This document shows positions 17,669 through 27,706 of a stretch of 64,000 bases of DNA, one piece after another. The stretch lies in NCBI GenBank assembly GCA_937959275.1, contig CALGLU010000013.1, positions 1 to 64,000 on the forward strand, given 5' to 3'. The notes beneath the pieces are model-generated. The model worked only from the letters and a program-made list of their open reading frames with translations. It was not told the origin of the DNA and searched no databases. Origin of the DNA: an uncultured Saprospiraceae bacterium. GTDB taxonomy: Bacteria; Bacteroidota; Bacteroidia; Chitinophagales; Saprospiraceae. The position numbers and the translations under genes are program-made. Every line of letters starts with the position of its first letter. Position 1 is the stretch's first letter.

Positions 17669-20050
17669 ATGAGTATTAAAGAAATATACGATTCTATGGA
17701 ATATGGTCCCGCTCCAGAAAGTGATACGGCAGCAATTGACTTCCTGGAGTCTCACAATCGAAAATTCCAGTTATTTATTAATGGAAAATGGAACGCACCT
17801 GCTTCGAAGACATACTTTGATAGCATAAATCCATCGACTAAAAAGAAACTTGCCAAACTTGCAGAGGCAAATACCAAAGATGTTGATGACGCCGTAAAAT
17901 CTGCTAAAGCCGCATTGCCTAAATGGATTGCGATTGGTGGACATCAACGATCTAGATATTTGTATGCCTTAGCTCGTCAAATACAAAAACACGCAAGGTT
18001 ATTTGCCGTCCTAGAATCTCTGGATAACGGCAAGCCAATTCGTGAAACAAGAGACATAGATATACCTCTAGTCGCAAGACATTTTTATCATCATGCTGGC
18101 TGGGCACAACTGCGAGACACAGAGTTAAGTGACTATGAAGAAGTTGGTGTTATCGGCCAGATTATCCCTTGGAATTTTCCACTCTTGATGTTGTCTTGGA
18201 AAATAGCACCTGCATTGGCGATGGGGAATACCGTCGTCTTAAAACCTGCAGAGTTTACTTCGTTAACGGCTTTATTATTCGCAGAAATCTGCCAACAAAT
18301 CGGATTGCCTGCTGGAGTAATTAACGTCATTACTGGTGCTGGTGAAACCGGAGCTGCATTAGTCAATCACAAACAAGTAAATAAAATAGCCTTTACGGGT
18401 TCGACGGAAGTCGGCAAGATAATTAAGCGTGCGATAGCAGGCACAGGAAAAAAACTGTCCTTAGAGTTAGGTGGTAAATCTCCATTTATAGTTTTTGAAG
18501 ATGCAGATTTGGATAGTGTCGTGGAGGGTGTTGTGAATGCTATTTGGTTTAATCAAGGCCAAGTGTGTTGCGCTGGATCAAGGCTACTCGTACAAGAAAG
18601 TATAGCAGATAAATTATATACCAAGATTAAAGCACGGATGGAAACACTGCGTGTCGGTAATTCTTTGGATAAGTGTATCGATATAGGTGCCATAGTAGCA
18701 CCTGTGCAGTTAAAGGTCATTAATGATCTGGTCCAACAAGGCGTTGCAGCAGGTAATGAGATGTGGCAACCTTCTTGGGCGTGTCCGACGGAGGGCTATT
18801 TTTATCCGCCTACCTTATTTACCAATGTGAGTCCATCGTCTAAGATTGCTCAAGTAGAAATATTTGGACCTGTGTTGGCAGCGATGACATTTAGATCTCA
18901 TCAAGAAGCTGTGAAACTAGCAAACAATACCGTGTATGGTTTGGCAAGTAGCCTCTGGACAGAAAACATAAACTTGGCCTTAGATATCGCCCCGCAAATT
19001 AAAGCCGGGACAGTTTGGATTAATTGTACCAACGTCTTTGATGCAGCATCTGGATTTGGAGGTTATAGAGAATCTGGTTATGGTAGGGAAGGTGGACTCG
19101 AAGGATTGTATGAGTACATGAAGCCAAAAGTGCACAAAGAATTTAGATCAACATCGTTTGATAAGAAAAGTAGCAACAAGTCTCAATCGAACCCAACAGA
19201 AATTGGTATCGATCGGACAACTAAAATGTATATCGGTGGCAAACAAAAACGCCCAGATGGTGGATATAGTTTGACGATCACAGATGCGAATGGCGAAGCT
19301 ATTGGAGAAGTGTCAATCGGCAATCGAAAGGATATTCGAAATGCCGTCGAGGCAGCACATGCGACTAAGGGATGGTCAGCCAAAACTGGACATGCAAAAG
19401 CGCAGGTCTTATATTTTATTGCAGAGAATTTATTTGTACGAAAAGAAGAATTTGCTAAACGCTTAATGCAGATGAAAGGTCGGTCTTACGAGGATGCGAC
19501 CAAGGAAGTGGACACAGCAATCGAGCGCATATATTATTATGCCGCTTATGCTGATAAGTATGATGGGCGGGTACATCATACCACGCATAGAAATGTGACC
19601 TTAGCTATGCCAGAAGCCATTGGTGTTATGGCGATAGTATGTCCTGATGAGTTTCCACTATTAGGTTTTATATCCACGGTGTTACCTGCGATTGCGATGG
19701 GGAATAAAGTGATTGTGATACCGTCAGAGACAGCTCCATTATCAGCAACAGATTTCTTCCAAATTCTGGATACATCAGATGTGCCTGGAGGCGTGATCAA
19801 TATCGTTACTGGCAACAAAGAAGAGTTGACCGAAGTCTTGGCAAAGCACGATGACATCGATGGTATTTGGTATTTCGGTTCTAAAAAGGGTAGCACAGGA
19901 GTAGAGCGTTTATCTGCTGATAACATGAAGCGGACTTGGGTGGATTATGGAAAGCATCGGGATTGGATAAAACAGACACATGGCCAGGGTCAGGAATTTT
20001 TACGACAGGCCAGTCAGATTAAGAATATTTGGATTCCTTATGGAGCCTAA
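17669..20050 (+). CDS. two-domain aldehyde dehydrogenase (ALDH16-like: catalytic plus C-terminal pseudo-ALDH domain)
   Basis: N-terminal ALDH domain with LELGGKSPFIVFEDADLD and FNQGQVCCAGSRL; from about aa 510 a second, shorter ALDH fold with no recognisable catalytic Cys motif. Confidence 0.9.
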   Translation: MSIKEIYDSMEYGPAPESDTAAIDFLESHNRKFQLFINGKWNAPASKTYFDSINPSTKKKLAKLAEANTKDVDDAVKSAKAALPKWIAIGGHQRSRYLYALARQIQKHARLFAVLESLDNGKPIRETRDIDIPLVARHFYHHAGWAQLRDTELSDYEEVGVIGQIIPWNFPLLMLSWKIAPALAMGNTVVLKPAEFTSLTALLFAEICQQIGLPAGVINVITGAGETGAALVNHKQVNKIAFTGSTEVGKIIKRAIAGTGKKLSLELGGKSPFIVFEDADLDSVVEGVVNAIWFNQGQVCCAGSRLLVQESIADKLYTKIKARMETLRVGNSLDKCIDIGAIVAPVQLKVINDLVQQGVAAGNEMWQPSWACPTEGYFYPPTLFTNVSPSSKIAQVEIFGPVLAAMTFRSHQEAVKLANNTVYGLASSLWTENINLALDIAPQIKAGTVWINCTNVFDAASGFGGYRESGYGREGGLEGLYEYMKPKVHKEFRSTSFDKKSSNKSQSNPTEIGIDRTTKMYIGGKQKRPDGGYSLTITDANGEAIGEVSIGNRKDIRNAVEAAHATKGWSAKTGHAKAQVLYFIAENLFVRKEEFAKRLMQMKGRSYEDATKEVDTAIERIYYYAAYADKYDGRVHHTTHRNVTLAMPEAIGVMAIVCPDEFPLLGFISTVLPAIAMGNKVIVIPSETAPLSATDFFQILDTSDVPGGVINIVTGNKEELTEVLAKHDDIDGIWYFGSKKGSTGVERLSADNMKRTWVDYGKHRDWIKQTHGQGQEFLRQASQIKNIWIPYGA

Positions 20051-20089
20051 TTTTGATTCAAATTTTGATTTTGGTTTTAATTTTTTAAA

Positions 20090-20791
20090 ATGGGAAGTAT
20101 ACATATATCAGCAAAAGTAGGAGAGATCGCCGACACGATTTTATTACCAGGTGATCCGATGCGGGCAAAACACGTTGCGGAAAATTTATTGCAGGACGCG
20201 GTGTGCTTTAATCAGGTGAGAGGCATGCTAGGCTTTACTGGATTTTACAATGGTAAGAAAGTGTCTATCATGGGATCTGGAATGGGGATGGGGAGTACAG
20301 CGATATATGTCAATGAGCTCATTGAAACGTATGGGGTGAAGCAGCTGATTCGAGTAGGGACTTGTGGTGCCATTAAAACTGAATTGGAAGTTGGGCAGGT
20401 GATCTTGGCAATGAGTGCGTCAGGCGATTCGGGTGCGAATCGGTCGTACTTTGGTGGCTTGCATTATGCTGCGACGGCTGATTTTGACTTGTTACTAAAA
20501 GCCTATTCTGCTGCTCAGCGATTGGGTATTGATACAAAACAAGGTTCTATTTTTTCTACCAATACATTTTATGATGATGATCCTCAGCGCTGGGATAAAT
20601 GGGAGCAACACGGTATCCTTGGCGTCGAAATGGAATCTCAAATTTTATTTACATTGGCTAAGCGGCTAAAGGCCAAAGCGCTAGCCATATTGACAGTCAG
20701 TGACAATATCAGAACAGGCGCTAGTGCCAGTTCGCAAGAGCGAGAACAATCGTATATGGATATGATGCGGATTGGATTTGAGTTGGCTTAG
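20090..20791 (+). CDS. deoD: purine-nucleoside phosphorylase
   Basis: GDPMRAKHVAENLL, GSGMGMGSTAIYVNELIETYGVKQLIRVGTCGAI, LTVSDNIRTG. Confidence 0.95.
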   Translation: MGSIHISAKVGEIADTILLPGDPMRAKHVAENLLQDAVCFNQVRGMLGFTGFYNGKKVSIMGSGMGMGSTAIYVNELIETYGVKQLIRVGTCGAIKTELEVGQVILAMSASGDSGANRSYFGGLHYAATADFDLLLKAYSAAQRLGIDTKQGSIFSTNTFYDDDPQRWDKWEQHGILGVEMESQILFTLAKRLKAKALAILTVSDNIRTGASASSQEREQSYMDMMRIGFELA

Positions 20792-20796
20792 GATTG

Positions 20797-20980
20797 AGGA
20801 GTGAAGCGGGAGGGTTGGAGAAGGGTTGAAGCTGGAAGGGTTGAAGTTGGAAGGTTGAAGCTGGAAGGGTTGAAGGTTGAAGATGGAAGGGTTGAAGGTT
20901 GAAGATGGAAGGGTTGAAGCTGGAAGGGTTGAAGATGGAAGGTTGAAGCTGGAAGGGTTGAAGGTTGAAGTTGGAAGGGC
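20797..20980 (+). repeat. Tandem degenerate 7-8 nt repeat array, (GGTTGAAG)(NTGGAAGG)n
   Basis: About 21 tandem units alternating GTTGAAG and NTGGAAG(G) between the 3' ends of deoD and metG. Confidence 0.95.
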
Positions 20981-21016
20981 TTCCTTGATTCAAAATTAAA
21001 CATTAAGCAATCAACA

Positions 21017-23149
21017 TTATCTCACTGAAGCTCCATTCATCATTCCATTTTCAGGACTAATAAAGGCTAACTTACCCTCATCATCCTCCGCCATTAGGAT
21101 CATGCCGTTAGATTCAATACCTCTAATCTTACGAGGTGCAAGATTGGCAAGTAAGGATACTTTTTTACCAATAATATCTAAGGGTGCATAATGCTCAGCA
21201 ATGCCTGAAACAACAGTTCTGGTTTCGAAACCTAGATCGACAGTCAACTTCAATAATTTATCGGCATTGGGATGCGCTTCGGCAGCAGTGATGGTAGCTG
21301 TACGGATATCTAGTTTTGTGAAATCATCAAACTGGACGGTTGACTTGACTGGGGATTTTGTTTCTGTATCCGTTTGGCTTGTCGCCATTAATTTATCGAT
21401 TTGGCCTTGAATGGTTTCGTCATCAATTCGATCGAATAAGTGTTTAGCCTGTTGTATTTTATGGCCAGCAAGAAGTAAAGGTGTTTCACCTTCTGCCAAT
21501 TGATTCATCATCTCATTCCATTCACCTGTTTCTTTTATCGGATCTAAGTTGAGCATGACTCTCAAACTATCTGAGGCATTGGGTAGGAATGGACGGCAGG
21601 CAATGCTAATGGCTGCCACATATTGAAGTCCAATATTAATCACAACTTTTACTAATTCAGGATCATCTTCAACGTGCTTCCAAGGTTCATTGAATTGTAA
21701 GAGTTGATTGCCTTGTGAAGAGACGGACATAAATGCAGTTAAGGCACCACGAAAATCAAATTTTCTTACACAATCACCCATTTCTGAAAGTCCATCAAAT
21801 AAAGAGATTAACTCACTATCATGGAATGACAACTCATCCATGTCATGACAACTTGAGATCCCTTGGTTTTCATCATATTCAGGTACGATTCCGTCGTAAT
21901 ACTTATTGGTAAGTACGATGACTCGATTAGTGAAATTTGCCAAATTATTGACAAGCTCGTTGTTGACAGATTCTTGAAACCCTTTCCAGGTAAACTCAGA
22001 ATCCCTTTGCTCTGGCATTATTTTAATCATGTGATAACGTAGTTCGTCCTCTTTTCCTTCTAAATCTTTTAAATAATCGTTTACCCAAACTGCCCAATTC
22101 TTCGACGTTGAAATTTTACGTCCTTCTAAATTTAAAAATTGATTTGCTGGTACGTTTTGCGGTAAAATGTAGTTTCCATGAGCCTTGAGAATAGCAGGAA
22201 ATGTAAGACAGTGAAAGACAATATTATCTTTTCCAATAAAATGGATAAGTGCAGTTTCCTCATCTTTCCAATAGGGCTCCCAATCTTTATTGTTATCGAT
22301 TGCCCATTGTTTAGTTGCCGAGATATAGCCAATTGGAGCATCCATCCAGACATATAGTTTCTTACCTTCTGACCCAGGTATTTCTTTTGGTACATCGACC
22401 CCCCAATCTAAATCTCTAGTCATTGATCTCGGTTGGAGACCTCCATCCAACCAAGATTTGCATTGACCGATGACATGATTTTTCCATTCTGCAGGATCGT
22501 GGTGTTCTTTACCATCGAGTTGTCCATTTTCAATATAGTCCTTTAACCACTCTTCATATTTGTCTAATGATAAATACCAATGTTTCGTTTTGCGAAGAGT
22601 AGGAAGACTACCTGATATTGTGGACTTTGGGTTTATTAATTCTGTAGGACTTAATGATGAGCCGCAGTTTTCACATTGATCACCATATGCATCTTCATTG
22701 GAGCATTTAGGGCAGGTACCTTTGATATACCGATCCGCCAAAAATTGCTTGGCTTCTGTATCATAGTATTGTTCCGTTTCTAATTCTTGAAATTCGCCCT
22801 TTTTATATAACTCCCGAAAAAACTCTTGGCTTGTTTCGTGATGAATTTGTTCTGATGTTCTATGATAAATATCAAAGGATATTCTCATTTTAGAAAACGC
22901 CTCCTGAAAGTCAGCATGGTATTGATCTACAATATCTTTGGGCGTTCTTTTTTCCTTAAGAGCTTTGATCGTAATCGCTGCACCGTGCTCATCTGACCCT
23001 CCGACATAGAGAACGTCTTTCCCACACAGTCGCATGAACCTCACAAATATATCTGCAGAAATATATGCACCTGCTAAATGACCTATATGAAGAGGTCCAT
23101 TGGCATACGGCAATGCAGAAGTTACTAAAATACGCTTGGCACGAAACAT
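21017..23149 (-). CDS. metG: methionyl-tRNA synthetase with C-terminal tRNA-binding domain
   Basis: SALPYANGPLHIGHLAGAYISADIF, DEHGAAI, zinc knuckle CPKCSN...CENCG, GRKISTSKNWAVW, C-terminal EMAP/OB fold. Confidence 0.98.
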   Translation of the reverse strand: MFRAKRILVTSALPYANGPLHIGHLAGAYISADIFVRFMRLCGKDVLYVGGSDEHGAAITIKALKEKRTPKDIVDQYHADFQEAFSKMRISFDIYHRTSEQIHHETSQEFFRELYKKGEFQELETEQYYDTEAKQFLADRYIKGTCPKCSNEDAYGDQCENCGSSLSPTELINPKSTISGSLPTLRKTKHWYLSLDKYEEWLKDYIENGQLDGKEHHDPAEWKNHVIGQCKSWLDGGLQPRSMTRDLDWGVDVPKEIPGSEGKKLYVWMDAPIGYISATKQWAIDNNKDWEPYWKDEETALIHFIGKDNIVFHCLTFPAILKAHGNYILPQNVPANQFLNLEGRKISTSKNWAVWVNDYLKDLEGKEDELRYHMIKIMPEQRDSEFTWKGFQESVNNELVNNLANFTNRVIVLTNKYYDGIVPEYDENQGISSCHDMDELSFHDSELISLFDGLSEMGDCVRKFDFRGALTAFMSVSSQGNQLLQFNEPWKHVEDDPELVKVVINIGLQYVAAISIACRPFLPNASDSLRVMLNLDPIKETGEWNEMMNQLAEGETPLLLAGHKIQQAKHLFDRIDDETIQGQIDKLMATSQTDTETKSPVKSTVQFDDFTKLDIRTATITAAEAHPNADKLLKLTVDLGFETRTVVSGIAEHYAPLDIIGKKVSLLANLAPRKIRGIESNGMILMAEDDEGKLAFISPENGMMNGASVR

Positions 23150-23278
23150 ATGATAAAACTATATTCTACGAAGATAGCTATCCGTATTCATTAAACAATG
23201 CTATTGATTAAAATATTTAAAAAAATTATATATGTTAATTCATCATGCCTTGGTAGTTATGGCCAATTTTTGAATATT

Positions 23279-23320
23279 ATCCCTAAAAATAGGGATAGAA
23301 AAATCCCTATTTTTAGGGAT
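23279..23320. repeat. Two 18-bp sequences that are reverse complements of each other, each with self-complementary ends
   Basis: ATCCCTAAAAATAGGGAT - AGAAAA - ATCCCTATTTTTAGGGAT. Confidence 0.9.
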
Positions 23321-23418
23321 AGAATAGCTCTCGATTATATAGTACCTTTACTATAATGTAAGGCGCGAGTAAATGTGCTTTGTTCCTTGCATCCGCACAA
23401 ACATGTTAGTTAATAGAG

Positions 23419-23454
23419 AGCAGCTCGGTTTCCATAATCAAGCTGCTTTTTTTA
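23419..23454 (+). terminator. Terminator hairpin upstream of the serine hydrolase, with no obvious upstream gene on +
   Basis: AGCAGCT...AGCTGCT stem followed by T7. Confidence 0.65.
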
Positions 23455-23615
23455 TTGTTTTATGTCAAATCACTTATCAATTCACTTTTATATTAGGTCT
23501 CACATAGAAGATGCCAATCAAATAACTATTTGTAATTTATTGGCAATCAGGAGTCTAAGATGCTTAGGCTATTTTGTTTTGAAAGACCCTTTTTGTCAAG
23601 TACATTTGTGCCTGC

Positions 23616-24974
23616 ATGAAGAAGCGGTACATCTTTACAGGTTTGTTAATCTTAATGGCTACAATTATTTTTAGCTTTTATCTAAAACCAATGCTATTAA
23701 TTTACACTGGATTTAGTGCTAAAACAGCTTGTTCCTGTCATTTTATTCAAGGAAGACCTTACAATGACATCCTCAAGGATGAGTTAGGTCCTGCTGATTT
23801 TATGACAACAAGTATTGATCAAGCAAAACAGCAGACGAAAACTTCATTTTTAGGTGTTTCTCGCACTGCCATGTATAGACCAAATATGGGTTGTACGCTT
23901 CTGTCAGAACGAAATGAGGAGGAAATTAAGGAATTAGCTGTCCCTACTTTCGAAAAAAATGATACAGAAACATTAAAATCTAGCTTGGATGTTAATCCTG
24001 GTTTAGAAAAAATCATTGACAGAGCGTTTAAAGAAAAGACAGACAAAGTAGTCAACACTAGGGCAATCGTGGTGTTTAAGGACAGTCTCATTCTTGGTGA
24101 GCAATATGCCAATGGATACACTGATCAAACACCTCAAATGGGATGGTCAATGACTAAGAGTGTCACAAATGCTCTGGTAGGTATATTAGTGAAAGACGGG
24201 AAATTGGATATTTATCAGCCTGCGCCTATTTCTGATTGGTCAATCCAACAAGACGACCCTCGACATGCAATCACAATTGATCACTTATTACGCATGAGTT
24301 CAGGTTTGTTTTTTGAAGAATTGTACGATAGAAATTCTACTGTCAATCAAATGTTATGGACCAAAGCTGATGCTGGTAAAGTTGCCTATTCACAACAACT
24401 CAGCGAACCAATCGATACAAAGTGGTCCTATTCCAGTGGAACGACTAATATTATTTCTCACATCATTAGAAATCAATTTGCAGATTACCAAGAGTATATA
24501 AATTTCCCTTATACCTACCTATTTAATAAACTTGGGATGAGCACTGCTGTGATGGAAACAGATGCTAATGGTACATATGTCGGCTCCTCACTTATGTATG
24601 CATCTGCACGTGACTGGGCGAAATTGGGGATATTGTATTTGCAAGATGGCGTTTGGAATGGAGAGCGCATTTTGCCAGAAGGTTGGGTCACATATTCTAA
24701 GACGGCTACAAAGACTGTTGATCCATATAATTTTTACGGGGCACATTTTTGGTTAAATGCAGTAGAAGAGCCTCCTGAAAATATCGACGTTCCCAGAAAA
24801 TGGCCTGGTGTCCCTGATGATGCCTATTATGCCTCAGGATTTGAAGGCCAGACCGTACTGATTATCCCTTCAGAACATGTAGTGATTGTTAGGCTTGGAC
24901 AAACGCTTGATCGGTCAGCTTGGGATATGGGGGCGTTTGCGGCTGAGGTGTTAGCTGGGCTTACAGATCAGTAA
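23616..24974 (+). CDS. serine hydrolase (beta-lactamase/class C-like)
   Basis: WSMTKSVTNALVG (SxxK) and WSYSSGTTNIISHII (YxS/N type) motifs. Confidence 0.9.
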   Translation: MKKRYIFTGLLILMATIIFSFYLKPMLLIYTGFSAKTACSCHFIQGRPYNDILKDELGPADFMTTSIDQAKQQTKTSFLGVSRTAMYRPNMGCTLLSERNEEEIKELAVPTFEKNDTETLKSSLDVNPGLEKIIDRAFKEKTDKVVNTRAIVVFKDSLILGEQYANGYTDQTPQMGWSMTKSVTNALVGILVKDGKLDIYQPAPISDWSIQQDDPRHAITIDHLLRMSSGLFFEELYDRNSTVNQMLWTKADAGKVAYSQQLSEPIDTKWSYSSGTTNIISHIIRNQFADYQEYINFPYTYLFNKLGMSTAVMETDANGTYVGSSLMYASARDWAKLGILYLQDGVWNGERILPEGWVTYSKTATKTVDPYNFYGAHFWLNAVEEPPENIDVPRKWPGVPDDAYYASGFEGQTVLIIPSEHVVIVRLGQTLDRSAWDMGAFAAEVLAGLTDQ

Positions 24975-25220
24975 AGAAACATGGACTAAGTGCTCTGTCA
25001 AGATATACATTATGAGTGAGCTTTATTGCAGTATTACTATTGCTGGATTAACTATTGACGACTACATTCCTCATATTTAAAATTTCCAGTTAATTTCCTC
25101 ATAGTATTAAAATTTATTATGTTCGCACAGCTTTAATAGGTTGTATCCTAATAATCATGTGCAGTGATTCAAGATTGTAATCATCTCTACAACTAAAAAC
25201 CCTCCAAACAAACAATATTC

Positions 25221-25247
25221 AACTCCATATTTTAGGGAGTTTTTTGA
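25221..25247 (+). terminator. Terminator
   Basis: AACTCC...GGAGTT stem followed by a T-run. Confidence 0.6.
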
Positions 25248-25360
25248 ATATATTTATTTTAGTAGCATACGATTAAAATGCTAAAAAAAAGGATCAAAAC
25301 AAGATGTTTTTAATCGAAGCCTTATATAATAATCTTATTGAATAAAGTAACTATATAGTC

Positions 25361-27706
25361 ATGAGAATTATATTTTCAACATTGCTTTTGAGTTTGTTCA
25401 TAGCCGTTTCATATGCTCAAATGGATGGCATTAACTGCTGGGATCTGAATGCCAATGGAGTAGGAGATTTACCCGCTGAGGACTTGAATCTGGATGGGAA
25501 TGTGGACGTTTTAGATTGCGCTGGAGCAGATGGTATCAACTGTTGGGACTTAAATGCCAACGGAATAGCTGATTTACCAGATGAAGACTTGAATCAGGAT
25601 GGGAGTGTTGATGTTTTAGATTGTGTTGGCACACCAGGACAAGATGGCGTTGATGGAGAAAATGGTCAAGCTGGACAAGATGGTACTGATGGCATCAGTT
25701 GTTGGGATTTAAATGCGAATGGTATTGGCGATTTGCCTATAGAAGATTTGAATCTGGATGGGAATGTGGATGTGTTAGATTGTGCGGGTACACCTGGAGA
25801 AGACGGAGCTGAAGGAGTAAATGGAATGGATGGACAAAACGGATTAGATGGACAAGATGGAGTAGATGGTCAAAGCGGATTAGATGGACAAAATGGTATT
25901 AGTTGCTGGGATTTGAATGAGAATGGTATTGGAGATTTGGCGACAGAAGATTTGAATCTGGATGGGAGTGTCAATGTTTTAGATTGTTCTGGTAATGGAT
26001 CACCTAATTTACCAGACGACTTTTTTTATAATGCAGCTGGAGATAGTATTGTTGTTTTAATAGATGGGCTTGAGTATATATTGCCTGTAGAACCATGCCC
26101 AACTGATTGTGTGTATTCGGAAGTCGAGTCGGACCTGTGTCAAGTTTTTTTTATTAAAACTTCGGTTGATTGTAATGGAGTTGAATGGGTAGATACCTTG
26201 GGATGCAAACCTTTACTCGATTGTAACCTTGGAGAAATTACAGTAGAAAAAAAATTCAGCCAAACTGATGTTTTGCTTGGAGATACGATAACCGCTATTA
26301 TACCATACTGTAATTCTGGAGGTCAGGCCTTAACGGATATTGTAGTCACCGACGTGATTGGGCCGGAATTTAATTTACTAACAGTTAACCCCAGTGAAGG
26401 ATCATGGAATGCGACTAATCATGAGTTGACTTGGGGTGGTCCATTAGATCCTGGACAATGTGAATCTATTATTTTTGAGCTTGAAGTGTTATCAGGTGAA
26501 GGCTTGACACATAATATTGTAACAGCTTCAGCTGATAATGGAAATGGTACAAAAAGTACTTCTGCTTCAGATAATGATTTTGTTATTATAGAAGATCCTT
26601 TCATAGATCCGATCGCAAGAGTAACTGGAGGATCACTGACGATTATTGGAACTGATACAGACGGTGATGGAGTAGATGATGAATTTACCATTACAGGCAT
26701 GACGGAGTTAACACCTGAATTTGTCAAAGAAGATGGAACCACTATTACAAGTAATGAATACTACAGCGCGACGTTAACCAATATCTGTACAAACACCTTG
26801 GTTGATTCTTGGACAGGCACTTTGGGAACAACGGATTATGTGAGTGATGGAGTTGGTGCTACAGATGCAACAGATGACTTGACTGGTCCAATAGCACACA
26901 ATACACCTTTTGATCTGGATAAACGAAGGGTAGCTATTGACGCAAATATGACTGGAGAAGGAGCCTATGGAGTATGGGAAATTTGTTTTACTGTTGGTGG
27001 CGGTACGTCTACATGTCCTACTCAATCTACTAATACTGATAATTGTACGTTAATTGAAAGAATACTTACGACTGGTGGAGATAATCAAGCTTTTCCAGTA
27101 GATCTAATTTCTAATTCTCCTCCAGATGATCCTCGGTTTTACCAAAACTATACTGAACCATTTCAAGCGAATAATCCAATAGTAAATCCATTCCTTGACA
27201 CCTTAGGTTCAATTTTGCAAATACCAGAATGTGCAATTAGAAACTTTTCTGCTTCTGGGTTATCCTATTTTGGTATACAATATTCAGGTGTGAATCAGGT
27301 AGCCTATATTCGGGAATTACAAATGACCGATGCCAGTGTAATTGATGGCAGAACACTACCAGGTGCTGATCCCATTTGGGGTTTAGCTATGGGGACAGGA
27401 GCCAATGCAGGTACTGTGAATCAATTACAATATTATGACGAATTATTTGATTATACAGCTCTAGCATTAAATGATCCCAACATCTATTTAACGGAGAGTG
27501 AAATTAGTTCTGGAGCTGCACTATCGTCAAGAGTTGGTACGTATGCATTGTCGTCAAATCTAAATACAGATTGTTCATCAAGTCCAAGAACAATTGATGC
27601 AACCATATTAGAATATCAAGCACCCTCATGTACTGGTGTCAATGCACCATTTGCAGATACTCAGATTATTTTAAATTGGAATATTTTAAAATCAGAAACG
27701 TATTAA
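25361..27706 (+). CDS. secreted protein with four dockerin-like Asp-rich repeats, collagen-like Gly-X-Y linkers and a DUF11-like domain
   Basis: Four copies of (D)G-I-N/S-C-W-D-L-N-x-N-G...EDLNxDGxVxVLDC; GQDGVDGENGQAGQDG and GLDGQDGVDGQSGLDGQNG; VEKKFSQTDVLLGDTITAIIPYCNSGGQALTDIVVTDVIG (DUF11). Confidence 0.85.
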   Translation: MRIIFSTLLLSLFIAVSYAQMDGINCWDLNANGVGDLPAEDLNLDGNVDVLDCAGADGINCWDLNANGIADLPDEDLNQDGSVDVLDCVGTPGQDGVDGENGQAGQDGTDGISCWDLNANGIGDLPIEDLNLDGNVDVLDCAGTPGEDGAEGVNGMDGQNGLDGQDGVDGQSGLDGQNGISCWDLNENGIGDLATEDLNLDGSVNVLDCSGNGSPNLPDDFFYNAAGDSIVVLIDGLEYILPVEPCPTDCVYSEVESDLCQVFFIKTSVDCNGVEWVDTLGCKPLLDCNLGEITVEKKFSQTDVLLGDTITAIIPYCNSGGQALTDIVVTDVIGPEFNLLTVNPSEGSWNATNHELTWGGPLDPGQCESIIFELEVLSGEGLTHNIVTASADNGNGTKSTSASDNDFVIIEDPFIDPIARVTGGSLTIIGTDTDGDGVDDEFTITGMTELTPEFVKEDGTTITSNEYYSATLTNICTNTLVDSWTGTLGTTDYVSDGVGATDATDDLTGPIAHNTPFDLDKRRVAIDANMTGEGAYGVWEICFTVGGGTSTCPTQSTNTDNCTLIERILTTGGDNQAFPVDLISNSPPDDPRFYQNYTEPFQANNPIVNPFLDTLGSILQIPECAIRNFSASGLSYFGIQYSGVNQVAYIRELQMTDASVIDGRTLPGADPIWGLAMGTGANAGTVNQLQYYDELFDYTALALNDPNIYLTESEISSGAALSSRVGTYALSSNLNTDCSSSPRTIDATILEYQAPSCTGVNAPFADTQIILNWNILKSETY
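25423..25995 (+). repeat. Four-copy about 33-aa coding repeat (GINCWDLNANG...EDLNLDGNVDVLDCAG)
   Basis: Seen directly in the translation. Confidence 0.85.

Noticed and set aside
20721-21003. Minus-strand ORFs reading FNLQPFQLQPS / HLQPSTLPAS repeats
   Set aside because: Translation products of the tandem 7-8 nt DNA repeat in two frames; overlap deoD and have no independent coding evidence.
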